Shown here piece by piece: positions 7,211-19,681 of a stretch of DNA of 64,000 bases. The position numbers and the translations under genes are program-made. Source of the stretch: Limisphaera sp026417315 (GTDB lineage Bacteria > Verrucomicrobiota > Verrucomicrobiia > Limisphaerales > Limisphaeraceae). The stretch's first letter is position 1. Every line of letters starts with the position of its first letter. Below the pieces are notes generated by a model. It ran no database searches and had not been told where the DNA came from. It was given only the letters and a program-made list of their open reading frames with translations. Location of the stretch: NCBI RefSeq assembly GCF_049537125.1, contig NZ_JBMVQY010000001.1:1488001-1552000 (forward strand), given 5' to 3'.

Positions 7211-9745
7211 CTATCGCTCCAGCCTGATCTCGGCCACGTCGATGCGCCCGCCGCGCACCTCCAGGAAGGGCCGCCCGCGGCGTACACCCACCAGGCCGTA
7301 GCCCGTGGCCGTGGCGATGAAACATTGAAAATCCCCGCGCAGCCGCGGACGCAGATGCAGCACTCGCGTGACCGCATCGTATCGGGCCCCGCTCAGCGCC
7401 AGCAACAGGCCATAACTCGACAACGCCCGCGCGTACCAGTGGCCGCACTCGTACTCGTTGAACGGGTTTCGCACCCGGCCGTCATAGCGCGCCCGGGCCG
7501 TGCGCACGATGTGCAAGCCCTCGGCCACATGGCCCAGCAGGATCAGGTGAGAGGCCACCTGGTATTCGATCCCGGTCCAGACCTCATTGGAATACACAAA
7601 CGGCAGCGAGGGCATGCCTCCTTTGGGCCAGGTACAGAGCAGCAAACCGCCCTCGGCACCGCAGGCATAACTCGGCCGCTGCGGATTCGCATGATCCGTC
7701 AAATCCTCCCGCAGGTTGTAACGGTACACCGACAGCAGGTGCTGGCGTACCTTGGCCTCGTCGAGCACCGGCGGCACTCCGCACATCCGCGCCAGCCAGT
7801 CCCCCAGCACACCATCCGACAAACAGCCGGTGCCGTACTGGTACTTCGGCCCCTCGCGCCGGATGAGTTCGGCCGCCTCGGGCGAGTCGGCCCCCGGCAG
7901 CACCGCCCCCGGCGACCATTGCACCTTTTGAATGAAGTACTCGCCGTTCCACAGCTCGGTTTCCATGCGCTGGCGACCCGCCGCCAGCAGGGTTTCGTAG
8001 CGGTGCACTTCCTCCCCCAACGCCCGCCCCATCTCGACCGCCGCCCGCAGCGCGCCCAGGTAAAAGCTCGTGCACATCCCGTCGGGTCCGAAAAACTCGA
8101 TGTCGTAGGTGTTGTGATGCGGTTCTTCGAGCCAGCCGCGCTGGTGCGGGTCCCAGGTCGCGATGCAATACTCCAACGACTGGCGCACGCGCGGCCAGAG
8201 CCGGCGCAGCCACTCCGTGTCCCCGCTGATGCGCCACTCGCGATACACCTTCATGATCCCGCCCAACTGTCCGTCGGCGGCGGCATGAAAATCGTGGACC
8301 GTGGGCCGGATGGGCAGGTTGCTGCGAAACTGTTGATGGCCGCGTTCATCCTGCGAGGGGCCGAACTCCGTTTCGCGCAGGGTGCGTTCCAAAGCCGGGA
8401 ACAAGTGCGGGATGGCCTGCGCGTAGTTCCAGACGTGCGTACAACTGCCGTGGCAACACCCGCTGTTGTCGCTGCAGCCCTCGAACGCCCACAGCCGTCC
8501 GTCGGCCTGCCGCAACACCGTGGGGGACTTCAGGATGGTGAGGTTGGCCGCCACAGCTTCCATCACCTCGGGCGGCAGGGTCGAGGCATGAAAACAGTCG
8601 CTGAACCGTTGCGACCGTTCGCGGAGGTCGGCGTAGTGCCGCCGCCAGTATTCCGTCACCTCGCCGATGCCGCTGAACCGCGCGGCGTACCACGGCCTGT
8701 AGGGATCCACGGGCGGTGCACCCTCGGGGTCGCGTCCGTAGCGAAGGTTTGTCTCGCCGACGTACCAGGCAAACCGGAGGATAACGGTGCGAGTCGCTCG
8801 GGGCTCGAGTCGAAACGGCACGAACAGCGTGGCGCCGGGCGCCGGTGTGCCGTCCGTGACCGGCGGCCGGTCCACGCAACGTCCCTCCGCAATGTCCTTC
8901 CAGGCCATCGTCAGCGGATCGAACCAACCGCCGCGAAACCATGCATGGTTCACATGCACCTCCGGCTCGTCCACCGTGGCGGTGAAGGCGCCGGACTCCC
9001 ACCCTCGTTCCTTGGGCGCGATCCCTTCCAACAGAAAGCCGCCAGGCACCGCTCGAACGGCGTGGGGATTCCGTCCCACGGCCATGAAATTCCGCGCGCT
9101 CCAGCTGAACACCACGTCCAGGGGCCGACGCGTTGGGTTGATAAACCGATACTCCAACGCGGCCACGGGGAGACTGCAGGCGTCCGCATCCCCCGGCTCG
9201 AACGGGCTCCAACCCGTGATCTGCACCCGCAAGGGCACCTGCGCGTCCCACAGGGTCACCCTGGCGAAGGGAAACCGCGCCTCGAACCGGGCCCCCCGGA
9301 ACCGTGGCAGACCAAACGCCGTGCCCGCCGCCCCGTTGCCCGAGCCCGGCTGCCCGAATTTTTTCCAGTCCGGCACCGGCCCTTCCAATACCCGCGCAAC
9401 CGGCTTTTCCCCGCGAATGCACACGGCGCCGAACGTGACCGGCTCATGAAAGATCTCCGGCCGATGCCGCAGCGACACATGCGACAGGGCGCCGGTCCCC
9501 TCCAAACAGAGCATTCCCGCGCCAAAGCCCCCCAGGGGAAAGGCCACACGACGAAGTCGCTCCCCTTCGTAAACCAGCGTCCAACCCGCCTGCCGGTCCG
9601 GCCGACGCGCCACCGGCTGCGCCGCGCCCCATCCTGCCGGGGCACCTGCCAGAACGCCGGTCGCCCCCAGGCCGGCTGCGCCCAGTTTCAAGAATTCCCG
9701 CCGGCGCATGCCGCGGGCCGCGGAAGGGGTCACACGTGAAGCCAT
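7211..9745 (-). CDS. Tat-exported GH116-type glycoside hydrolase (GBA2-like)
   Basis: Large exported enzyme (about 844 residues) related to bile-acid beta-glucosidase/non-lysosomal glucosylceramidase (GH116), acting on beta-glycosides. A Tat leader (RRREFLKLGAAGLG) precedes an N-terminal beta-rich domain (FPLGGFGAGMLCLEG) and a C-terminal (alpha/alpha)6 catalytic domain. By comparison with family members, the Glu in AFEGCSDNSGCC (about residue 420) is the probable nucleophile and the Asp in HNTYDIEFFGPDG (about residue 547) the probable acid/base; that mapping is from memory of the family. Starts at 9745 or 9709 are both possible; both retain the RR motif. It lies alone, divergent from hemL. 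The substrate is unknown. Confidence 0.82.
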   Translation of the reverse strand: MASRVTPSAARGMRRREFLKLGAAGLGATGVLAGAPAGWGAAQPVARRPDRQAGWTLVYEGERLRRVAFPLGGFGAGMLCLEGTGALSHVSLRHRPEIFHEPVTFGAVCIRGEKPVARVLEGPVPDWKKFGQPGSGNGAAGTAFGLPRFRGARFEARFPFARVTLWDAQVPLRVQITGWSPFEPGDADACSLPVAALEYRFINPTRRPLDVVFSWSARNFMAVGRNPHAVRAVPGGFLLEGIAPKERGWESGAFTATVDEPEVHVNHAWFRGGWFDPLTMAWKDIAEGRCVDRPPVTDGTPAPGATLFVPFRLEPRATRTVILRFAWYVGETNLRYGRDPEGAPPVDPYRPWYAARFSGIGEVTEYWRRHYADLRERSQRFSDCFHASTLPPEVMEAVAANLTILKSPTVLRQADGRLWAFEGCSDNSGCCHGSCTHVWNYAQAIPHLFPALERTLRETEFGPSQDERGHQQFRSNLPIRPTVHDFHAAADGQLGGIMKVYREWRISGDTEWLRRLWPRVRQSLEYCIATWDPHQRGWLEEPHHNTYDIEFFGPDGMCTSFYLGALRAAVEMGRALGEEVHRYETLLAAGRQRMETELWNGEYFIQKVQWSPGAVLPGADSPEAAELIRREGPKYQYGTGCLSDGVLGDWLARMCGVPPVLDEAKVRQHLLSVYRYNLREDLTDHANPQRPSYACGAEGGLLLCTWPKGGMPSLPFVYSNEVWTGIEYQVASHLILLGHVAEGLHIVRTARARYDGRVRNPFNEYECGHWYARALSSYGLLLALSGARYDAVTRVLHLRPRLRGDFQCFIATATGYGLVGVRRGRPFLEVRGGRIDVAEIRLER

Positions 9746-9942
9746 AAGCTCAAGCACGCAGGGTTCGCAGTTGGTTGGCGGTTGTTTGGAAACTGGTCCG
9801 GTCGCTCTCTACCCCGACGCAGCCGGGGGGCGCAAGTCCGGAATACCGGTCCTGTTGGGTGAGGCAACTCAGTCGCCGCGCCGGCCGGCACCTCCTTTCG
9901 GCGTGGAGTTGCGCCGCCGACACGGGTAGTCTGGCGCTCGCT

Positions 9943-11250
9943 ATGCGATCACGCGTCCGATCCGATGAACTGTTCACCGCGGCACAAAGATGGCTGGTCG
10001 GTGGGGTCAACTCGCCCGTACGCGCCTTCCGCGCCGTGGGCGGCAACCCGTTCTTCGTGGAGCGCGCCGCCGGATGCCGCGTGTGGGATGTGGACGGTCA
10101 TGAGTATGTGGATTACGTGCTGACCTGGGGCCCGGCCATCCTCGGACACGCTCATCCGCGCATCGTCACCGCGGTTCAGGCGGCCGCGGCGCGCGGGACC
10201 AGCTTTGGGATCCCCAACCCCGCCGAGGTCCGCATGGCCGAGCTCATCTGCCGCAGCGTTCCGACCATCGAAAAAGTCCGCTTGTGCAATTCCGGGACCG
10301 AAGCCTGCATGACCGCCATCCGGTTGGCCCGCGGCTTCACCGGCAGGGACAAAATCATCAAGTTCGCCGGCTGTTACCACGGCCACGTCGATTCGCTCCT
10401 GGTGAAGGCCGGAAGCGGCGCGCTCACTTTCGGCCATCCCGACAGTGCCGGCGTCCCGGCCGACTTCGCCAAACACACGCTGGTGCTGCCCTACAACGAG
10501 ACCGAACCCGTCCGGGCGGCCTTCGCCGCCTACCCCGGACAGATCGCCGCCATCATCCTCGAGCCCGTGGCCGGCAACGCCGGCCTGTTCCTGCCCCGGC
10601 CCGGCTGGCTGGAGTTTCTCCGTCAAATCACTGAAAAAGAAGGCGCCCTACTGATCTTTGACGAGGTGATGACCGGTTTTCGCCTGGCCCCGGGCGGAGC
10701 CCAGCAACGCTTCGGCATTCGACCGGACCTGACCACCCTCGGCAAGATCATCGGCGGCGGACTGCCCGTGGGGGCCATTGGCGGTCGGGCCGAAATCATG
10801 GATCATCTGGCGCCGCTGGGGCCCGTCTATCAGGCCGGCACCCTCAGCGGCAACCCGCTCGCCATGGCCGCCGGGATCACCGCCCTGGAAGAGTTGGGGG
10901 TGGAAACCCATCCCCCGGCCACCAACCCGGTTTACCAGCGGCTGGAGCAGTTGGGAGCCCAACTCGAAGAAGGATTGCGTCAGGCCGCCCAAATGGCCGG
11001 AGTTCCCCTGGTCCTCAACCGCTGCGGTTCCATGTTCGGCCTCTATTTCACTTCCCAACCCGTCTGGAACCTGGACGACGCCCTGCGCAGCGATCGCGAG
11101 CGGTTCCGACGTTTCTTCCACGGCATGCTCGAAGCCGGCATCTACCTGGCTCCGTCGCCTTTTGAAGCCGGATTCCTCTCCACCGCTCATACGGACGCGG
11201 AAATCGAAAGCACCGTCCGCGCGGCCGCAGCGGTCTTGAAAACCTTGTAA
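9943..11250 (+). CDS. hemL: Glutamate-1-semialdehyde 2,1-aminomutase
   Basis: PLP enzyme of the C5 tetrapyrrole pathway that converts glutamate-1-semialdehyde to 5-aminolevulinate. The 435-residue product starts at the ATG at 9943 (MRSRVRSDELF); sequence upstream in the same frame is not protein-like. Family motifs include GGVNSPVRAF near the N terminus, DEVMTGFRLAPGG, and the PLP lysine in LGKIIGGGLPVGA (about Lys268), plus TLSGNPLAMAAG. The length matches HemL. The following phosphatase gene begins one base after the stop codon, so the two are probably co-transcribed. Confidence 0.96.
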   Translation: MRSRVRSDELFTAAQRWLVGGVNSPVRAFRAVGGNPFFVERAAGCRVWDVDGHEYVDYVLTWGPAILGHAHPRIVTAVQAAAARGTSFGIPNPAEVRMAELICRSVPTIEKVRLCNSGTEACMTAIRLARGFTGRDKIIKFAGCYHGHVDSLLVKAGSGALTFGHPDSAGVPADFAKHTLVLPYNETEPVRAAFAAYPGQIAAIILEPVAGNAGLFLPRPGWLEFLRQITEKEGALLIFDEVMTGFRLAPGGAQQRFGIRPDLTTLGKIIGGGLPVGAIGGRAEIMDHLAPLGPVYQAGTLSGNPLAMAAGITALEELGVETHPPATNPVYQRLEQLGAQLEEGLRQAAQMAGVPLVLNRCGSMFGLYFTSQPVWNLDDALRSDRERFRRFFHGMLEAGIYLAPSPFEAGFLSTAHTDAEIESTVRAAAAVLKTL

Positions 11251-11251
11251 C

Positions 11252-12301
11252 ATGCCGGCGCCCGGTCCCCTGTCCTCCGCGTCCCGATCCGACCCGAGGG
11301 AGCTGCGGCCGCTGCCCGAAGCTGCAGGCCTTTCAGGCCCGTCCCCCGGTCCCGCGCCCGGTCAGCACAAAGGCGATCTCCGGGGTTTGCGGAGCATCCT
11401 CCCGCACGAGTGGGTTTTTGGCGCATATCTGGCCATCCTGGCCGCCCGCCTCACGCTCGCCGGAGGCGCGGCCGCCGCGTGGTCGTGGGTCTTTTGGACG
11501 TGCCTGGCCGGCAGCGTCGGCGTGATCATGTGGGCACGCCGAAAGCCGAGTCCCCTCCGCTGGCGGATCCGGCTGCTGTACTACCCGGCTGCCATGGGGA
11601 TCAGTTTCTACGCCATGGAACCGGCCCTGCCACTCCTGCAGCCCAAGACAGATGATCTGTTACTGGCCTGGGACAGGGCCCTGCTCGGAGAAACCCCGGC
11701 CGTCGCCTGGGAGGGTTGGCTCCACCCGTGGCTGGTGGACATCGCCATGGCCGGCTACCTCTTCTTCTTCTACTACCTGATCGCCTCGCCCGGCTGGTAT
11801 GCCCTTCGCGACCTGCCACGATTTCGCCAGTGCATCGTGGGACTCTTCACCCTCTACGGCCTCGGGTTCCTGGGATACACGATCCTCCCTGCCGGCGGAC
11901 CGCATCGGTATCTCGAGTTCAATCGCCCCCTCGAAGGAGTCTGGTTGCTGCCCCTGACCCTGGACATCGTGAATGACGGAAGCAACTGTGTGGACGTGTT
12001 CCCCAGCATCCATTTCGCCGCCACGCTCTACCTGCTCTTGTTCGACTGGCAGCATCACCGGCGGCATTTCTGGCTGGCCTGCCTCCCCTGCGTGATTCTC
12101 TGGTTTTCCACCCTTTACCTGCGCTTCCACTACTTCGTGGATCTGCTGGCCGGCTTGGGCATCGCGGTAATCGGCTGGTGGGTCGCCCGTGCCTACGCAG
12201 TCTCGAAGCTCGAAGCCGCCTGCCAGGCCGAAACAGAGGCCCTCCGGGTCGAGCGCACCCGGGGGCGCCAGCACAACCCGTCCACTTCCCCCGGACCCTG
12301 A
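11252..12301 (+). CDS. PAP2-superfamily membrane phosphatase
   Basis: Integral membrane protein of 349 residues with about six hydrophobic segments after a roughly 45-residue Pro/Gly-rich cytoplasmic start. The PAP2 core motifs are present as FPSIHFAA (middle His) and RFHYFVDLLAG (catalytic His and Asp). The first basic motif is not of the classical phosphatidylglycerophosphatase form, so it fits the PAP2_3/inositol-phosphorylceramide-synthase-like branch, acting on a lipid phosphate or as a lipid phosphotransferase. It is coupled to hemL by a one-base gap. The exact substrate cannot be inferred. Confidence 0.8.
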   Translation: MPAPGPLSSASRSDPRELRPLPEAAGLSGPSPGPAPGQHKGDLRGLRSILPHEWVFGAYLAILAARLTLAGGAAAAWSWVFWTCLAGSVGVIMWARRKPSPLRWRIRLLYYPAAMGISFYAMEPALPLLQPKTDDLLLAWDRALLGETPAVAWEGWLHPWLVDIAMAGYLFFFYYLIASPGWYALRDLPRFRQCIVGLFTLYGLGFLGYTILPAGGPHRYLEFNRPLEGVWLLPLTLDIVNDGSNCVDVFPSIHFAATLYLLLFDWQHHRRHFWLACLPCVILWFSTLYLRFHYFVDLLAGLGIAVIGWWVARAYAVSKLEAACQAETEALRVERTRGRQHNPSTSPGP

Positions 12302-12607
12302 CCGGGCCTGCAAAGAAAGCAGTGCCGGAGCCCGACCCGTTCCACCGGTGGCGACCCGGGAAACGAGGCCCGAGAGAACGCGCTGTCGAACGGCCGCGCC
12401 AGCGGCCACCGAACGAAGCTCAATCGAAAACCACGAAGCTCCTGCCGGGGTGCAGACGGCCCGCTGAGACACGCGGATTTTCAGCGGCGATCAAATGATC
12501 GATCCCCCGGCAGGAGCCCGATGGTTTCCCGCCGCCCACCCTCGTGGGGGCGGACCATAAATCCCCCCTTGGCGGTTTGAACCAACCCGGAAAAGCTTGC
12601 GCGGAAC
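12302..12607. other. Intergenic region after the PAP2 gene
   Basis: 306 bp with no recognisable gene; open frames here are short and compositionally unlike the neighbouring genes. Confidence 0.5.
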
Positions 12608-12790
12608 TCAGACCGGCTGCGGCAAAACCTGCTCCGGCGCAGCTTCCCCTGCCTCCATCCCATGCCCCTCGACGCCGTAGTGGAACCCGGTCTCGTCCTC
12701 GTAACCCACTGGGGCAAAGTGGACCGCCACCAAACTGACCAACCAGGCCACCACGCTCAGCCCCGCATATGCGCCCAGAATCTCCATCAT
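12608..12790 (-). CDS. Small single-span membrane protein, unknown function
   Basis: Predicted 60-residue protein starting at tandem ATGs (12790/12787). It has one hydrophobic helix (LGAYAGLSVVAWLVSLVAVH) followed by an acidic soluble tail containing APVGYEDETGFHYG. Third codon positions are strongly G/C-rich as in the neighbouring genes, and the N-terminal-helix layout is coherent, which argues for real coding. An upstream in-frame ATG at 12862 would add 24 residues. I do not recognise a family and there is no operon partner. Confidence 0.5.
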   Translation of the reverse strand: MMEILGAYAGLSVVAWLVSLVAVHFAPVGYEDETGFHYGVEGHGMEAGEAAPEQVLPQPV

Positions 12791-13674
12791 GCCCCACTGC
12801 AGAGCAGAACCTATACCACCTGCCAAAAGTCCGCTAAACCCACGCCGCGAGCCCTCCGCCAACGCCGCTCATGTCTTCAAAGAAGACAGTTGCCGTCCAA
12901 GAACTGGACACCGGCTCTGAAACAACCGCCAAAATCGACACCCGGTCCCTGCCGCACCGCGCTCCCACGCCTGCCTCGACCCGCACCTCTACGGCCATCC
13001 CCGCCCCCTGCTTCGCAGATCCGAGATCCGAGACAAATTCGGTCCTTCCACCAGATGCACCCGTTTCAGCCTCGGGGTCGGGACAAAGCCTTTGTCAGGA
13101 GGCCCGTTGCCCCGGTCCGGTCCCGCCGCCCGGGCACACGCCACCGTTCCTGCCGCACCAACACAGCCGCCTCGGGAAAGCGCGGTTCCAGAACTACGTC
13201 CCACGAAAGCCCACCGACCCGGGCCATTCCCCGCCTGCCACCTGACCTGCCCGAACGAACCCTCGCAACTTCTGCAGACGTGTTGCCGGAAACCCCTTTC
13301 TTGGCCGGTCACCCGCCCACGGTCCCCGTCGAAGCAGCCGATGCTTCCACCACACAACCGTTCGGGTACGCGACCCCGGGTCCCCGAACCGCGTAACATC
13401 GCCCTTTCACAAACCGCGCTTTAAAAAGGATCTCGTGCGGGGCAACCTGCGAGAGCCACCTCCATTTCCAACCTGCTTGGGGGAACACCCCCGAGGGTTC
13501 ATACGCCGGCCGGGATCTCCGCGGACCCAAGCTCCACCATGCCGGGCGTTCCAACCGTTCGGACTCTCTTTCCCCCACCGGGCGTTCCGACACCGATTTC
13601 CCCCCGGCTTGCGACCGTGACCACAAAAACATCGGCGTGCCCCGACGGGCTGGACTGCCCGTTGGACATCCGCT
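12791..13674. other. Intergenic region between the small membrane protein and acnA
   Basis: 884 bp with many short overlapping frames on both strands, none with a recognisable domain, start signal or neighbour-like codon use. I see no RNA gene or terminator with a T-run. Confidence 0.5.
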
Positions 13675-16419
<2,745 letters not shown>

Positions 16420-17331
16420 GATCCGCTTGCCTCCGGCCCACGTTTGCGATGGGCGCGTGTGACTGCTCACTCTGACGCCACCCTGCCCGACCGTCAAGCG
16501 AACGAACTCCCGCGCCTGGGAATGGCCCTCGTCCGCTGCCCGGGGAAGGGAAACCACACGATGTTCGAAAACCGCCTTGATTCAACGCAGGCGCCTTCCA
16601 CGGCAAGAACTTGTGCGGGGGCTTTCCCAGGAAATCGGCTCTTTTCCGGCGCCTGGTTACGGCGGGTCGAGCCTGCGCGCGATCCGGGGTTCGATTTCCA
16701 ACCGTCCAGCGCACCAGACGGATCGGCAGCCCGTCATCCTTGCCGCCGCGTTCCCCGCGGGCGCTGCACACCTGCTGATTCGAACACCGCCCGCTCCGCC
16801 CCGGGGATCCCTTCACACGTCCCCTCCACCACCGAAAGCGGCAACAATCGTACACCCTTCGGTCAAAAAGCCGCCTCGGACGAATGAGGGTCTCCGCGAA
16901 AAGTGGAATGGATCCCGCTCAGAAGCGCGGCAACCCAATCGGGCCGGAAGCTTGCAAGTCCCCATCGGACCCGAACCCTGCGTGCCGGAGAGGCACCCGG
17001 CTGAGGGAGGAAGCGCGATCACGCAGCCGCCGGGGCCCAAACCAGGGCGGAAGCCAATGCTTTCCACTCTCCCCGGCACCCCAATTCTCCTGCCGGAGGT
17101 CCGGCCCCCGGCACTTTGCCCGGGCGCAGTGCCGGCCTGAAGCGCCAACTCCGCAACTCCCCGCGCGAATGCCGTGTTTCTTCGGGTTTCCCGTGCCGAG
17201 GACGCCCGAAACCCGGCCGCGCTTGCGGATGTCTCCGACACCCGAACCCTGCCGATTCCCCCCGGCCCTTGCCGGTTTCAACTTGCTGCACGCGGTCGCC
17301 CCCGTTCAGTATTACGAAAGATTTGGATAGT
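16420..17331. other. Intergenic region between acnA and the TonB-dependent receptor
   Basis: 912 bp between divergent genes. Upstream control regions of both must lie here, but I could not pick a convincing promoter. I looked for a cobalamin-type riboswitch in front of the receptor and saw no B12 box. No coding sequence is supported. Confidence 0.5.
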
Positions 17332-19473
17332 ATGAAAGCGAAGATCCTCAGGCGACACCGGTTCCCGACACGGCCCTCCCGAACCAAAGGCGTCACACCC
17401 AACACCTCCACCCCCTCCCGGCTCCGGCCCCGATGGGTCCGCCCCGGCCTCTGCCTCGGGCTTCTCCTCGCCCTGACCCGCCCCCCTGCCACCGCCCAAC
17501 CGCTCCCCCCGGCGCAAACCCTTCCTCCCGTGGTCGTCACCGGCCGCGCCGATGACCTCGTCGGCATCGCCGACGCCGCCAGTGTCGGCTACATCGGCTC
17601 CGCCCAACTGGACTCCCGCCCCAAACTCCGCCCGGCCGAAGTCCTCGAAACCGTCCCCGGTCTCATCGCCTCCCAACACAGCGGCGCCGGCAAGGCCAAC
17701 CAATACTATCTCCGGGGCTTCAACCTCGACCACGGCACCGATTTCGCCGCCAGCCTCGAAGGCATGCCCCTGAACCTGCCCACCCACGCCCACGGCCAGG
17801 GATATCTCGACCTGAACCCGATCATCCCCGAACTCATCGACTACCTCGAGTTCCGCAAAGGTCCCTACTACGCAGACCTGGGCGACTTCTCCTCCGCGGG
17901 AGCCGCCGACCTGTACTACGTCCGCCATCTGCCCTCCGCCCTCTTGCGACTCGAAGCAGGAAGCTTCAACTACGCTCGGGGCCTCTGGGCAGAATCCCTC
18001 CGGTTCGACTCCGGTGATTGGCTTTACGCGATAGAAGGCCACTATAACGACGGTCCGTGGACTCACCCCGAACATTTCGTCAAGGGTAACGCGTTGCTTC
18101 GCTGGTCCACGGAACGCGACGGCACACGCTTCAGCCTCCTGGCCACCGCCTACCGGGGGGAGTGGGACGCCACCGATCAAATCCCTCGCCGTGCCGTGGG
18201 CCCCACCTTCAGCCAGTGGAACACCCTGGATCCCACCAGCGGGGGAGACTCCCACCGCTTCAACCTGATGGCCCAGTGGGCCCAACACCGCCCCCAATCC
18301 CACACCCGCGCCCTGGCCTACGCCGCCCACTACGACCTCGACCTCTTCTCCAACTTCACTTACTTCCTCGACAACCCGGACCGGGGCGACCAGTTCGAAC
18401 AAGCCGACCGCCGGTGGATCCTCGGCACCAAAACCGAACACGCACGCCTCTGGGATGCCACCGAACTGGCTTTTGGCCTGGACCTCCGCGCCGACTTCAT
18501 CCGCAACGGGCTCCATCGCACCCAAAACCGCCTCCGCTGGGAAACCATCCGTGCCGACCGCGTCACGCAGGTCGCTCTCGGTCCGTACCTGTATCACCGC
18601 CAGCAATGGTCCGAATGGCTGCGCAGCTACGCCGGGTTGCGACTCGACGCCGGATTCTACGAGGTGGACAGCAACCTGCCCGTCAACAGTGGCTCCGAGT
18701 CCGATGCCCTCTGGAGCCCCAAGCTCGGCCTGGTTTTCGGACCGTGGAAGCGGACTGAATTCTACCTGAACGCAGGATTGGGCTTCCACAGCAACGACGG
18801 CCGCGGCGCCACCACTCGCCTAGACCCGGCCTCGGGCGAGCCCGTCTCACCCGTCGACCCCCTGGTGCCCACCCGCGGCGCCGAAATCGGCCTGCGCACC
18901 ACCTGGATCGACGGTCTCCACAGCACCTTGAGCCTCTGGATCCTCGACATCGACAGCGAACTGCTCTTCCTCGGAGACGCCGGCACCACGGAGGCCAGCC
19001 GACCCAGCCGCCGCTTCGGCGTCGAATGGGCCAATTTCTTCACCCTCCGCCCCTGGCTCGTCTGCGACCTCGACGTGGCCTGGTCCCATGCCCGCTTTCG
19101 CGATGACGACCCGGCCGGCGATCACATTCCCGGCGCCCCCGAGTGGGTCATTGCCGCAGGACTCACCGTCCCCGAGGCCGGGCGCTTCTCCGGCAGCCTT
19201 CGCCTGCGATACTTTGGCCCCCGCCCGCTCATCGAGGACAACTCCGTGCGCTCCGAGGCCACCGCCCTGGTCAGCGCCGAAATCGGCTATCGCTTCCTCC
19301 CCCGTTGGTCCGTGGCCCTGCAAGCCTTCAACCTGCTCGATCGCCGCGACAACGACATCGATTATTACTACATCTCGCGCCTGCCCGGGGAACCCCTCGA
19401 GGGTGTGGCAGACGTCCATTCTCACCCCGCCGAACCCTTCGCCCTCCGCCTCGTGCTCACCGGCCGATTTTAG
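17332..19473 (+). CDS. TonB-dependent outer-membrane receptor
   Basis: Outer-membrane active transporter of 713 residues. Translation from the ATG at 17332 gives a long Arg-rich signal peptide (h-region PGLCLGLLLALT, about residues 38-50), a probable TonB box (LPPVVVTGRA), a plug domain with VLETVPGLIASQHSG and YYLRGFNLDHGTDFAASLEG, and a beta-barrel ending in Phe (LRLVLTGRF). The imported ligand is not evident: no cognate periplasmic binding protein or ABC transporter is adjacent, and the downstream nitrate operon is convergent. The energising TonB could be the protein at 3474-4313 or one encoded elsewhere. Confidence 0.92.
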   Translation: MKAKILRRHRFPTRPSRTKGVTPNTSTPSRLRPRWVRPGLCLGLLLALTRPPATAQPLPPAQTLPPVVVTGRADDLVGIADAASVGYIGSAQLDSRPKLRPAEVLETVPGLIASQHSGAGKANQYYLRGFNLDHGTDFAASLEGMPLNLPTHAHGQGYLDLNPIIPELIDYLEFRKGPYYADLGDFSSAGAADLYYVRHLPSALLRLEAGSFNYARGLWAESLRFDSGDWLYAIEGHYNDGPWTHPEHFVKGNALLRWSTERDGTRFSLLATAYRGEWDATDQIPRRAVGPTFSQWNTLDPTSGGDSHRFNLMAQWAQHRPQSHTRALAYAAHYDLDLFSNFTYFLDNPDRGDQFEQADRRWILGTKTEHARLWDATELAFGLDLRADFIRNGLHRTQNRLRWETIRADRVTQVALGPYLYHRQQWSEWLRSYAGLRLDAGFYEVDSNLPVNSGSESDALWSPKLGLVFGPWKRTEFYLNAGLGFHSNDGRGATTRLDPASGEPVSPVDPLVPTRGAEIGLRTTWIDGLHSTLSLWILDIDSELLFLGDAGTTEASRPSRRFGVEWANFFTLRPWLVCDLDVAWSHARFRDDDPAGDHIPGAPEWVIAAGLTVPEAGRFSGSLRLRYFGPRPLIEDNSVRSEATALVSAEIGYRFLPRWSVALQAFNLLDRRDNDIDYYYISRLPGEPLEGVADVHSHPAEPFALRLVLTGRF

Positions 19474-19681
19474 CCAGCACCCGCATAAGTATGACTTACG
19501 CGGCTTCGGCCCCGCACCCCTCGTGGAGCCGCGGTCCACACCCCCGTCCGCACAAACACAGACCGCCGCGGCGCGGTCGTGCCGCCGCGCTTGTTCAAAC
19601 CCCGCAGGCCACCCTCGAACAATCCTCCCTCCTCGTCCCCACCCCGGGTGCCCGCCCGGGCGGCCGGGGCCCGGAGGCTTC

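Noticed and set aside
5543..9739. Very long plus-strand open frame opposite gap and the glycosidase
   Set aside because: High GC leaves the antisense frame open. The minus-strand genes have clear family motifs, and the plus translation is His/Arg/Pro-rich without domains.
17140..17331. Cobalamin or other riboswitch before the TonB-dependent receptor
   Set aside because: Some inverted segments are present, but no B12 box or other riboswitch core could be found.
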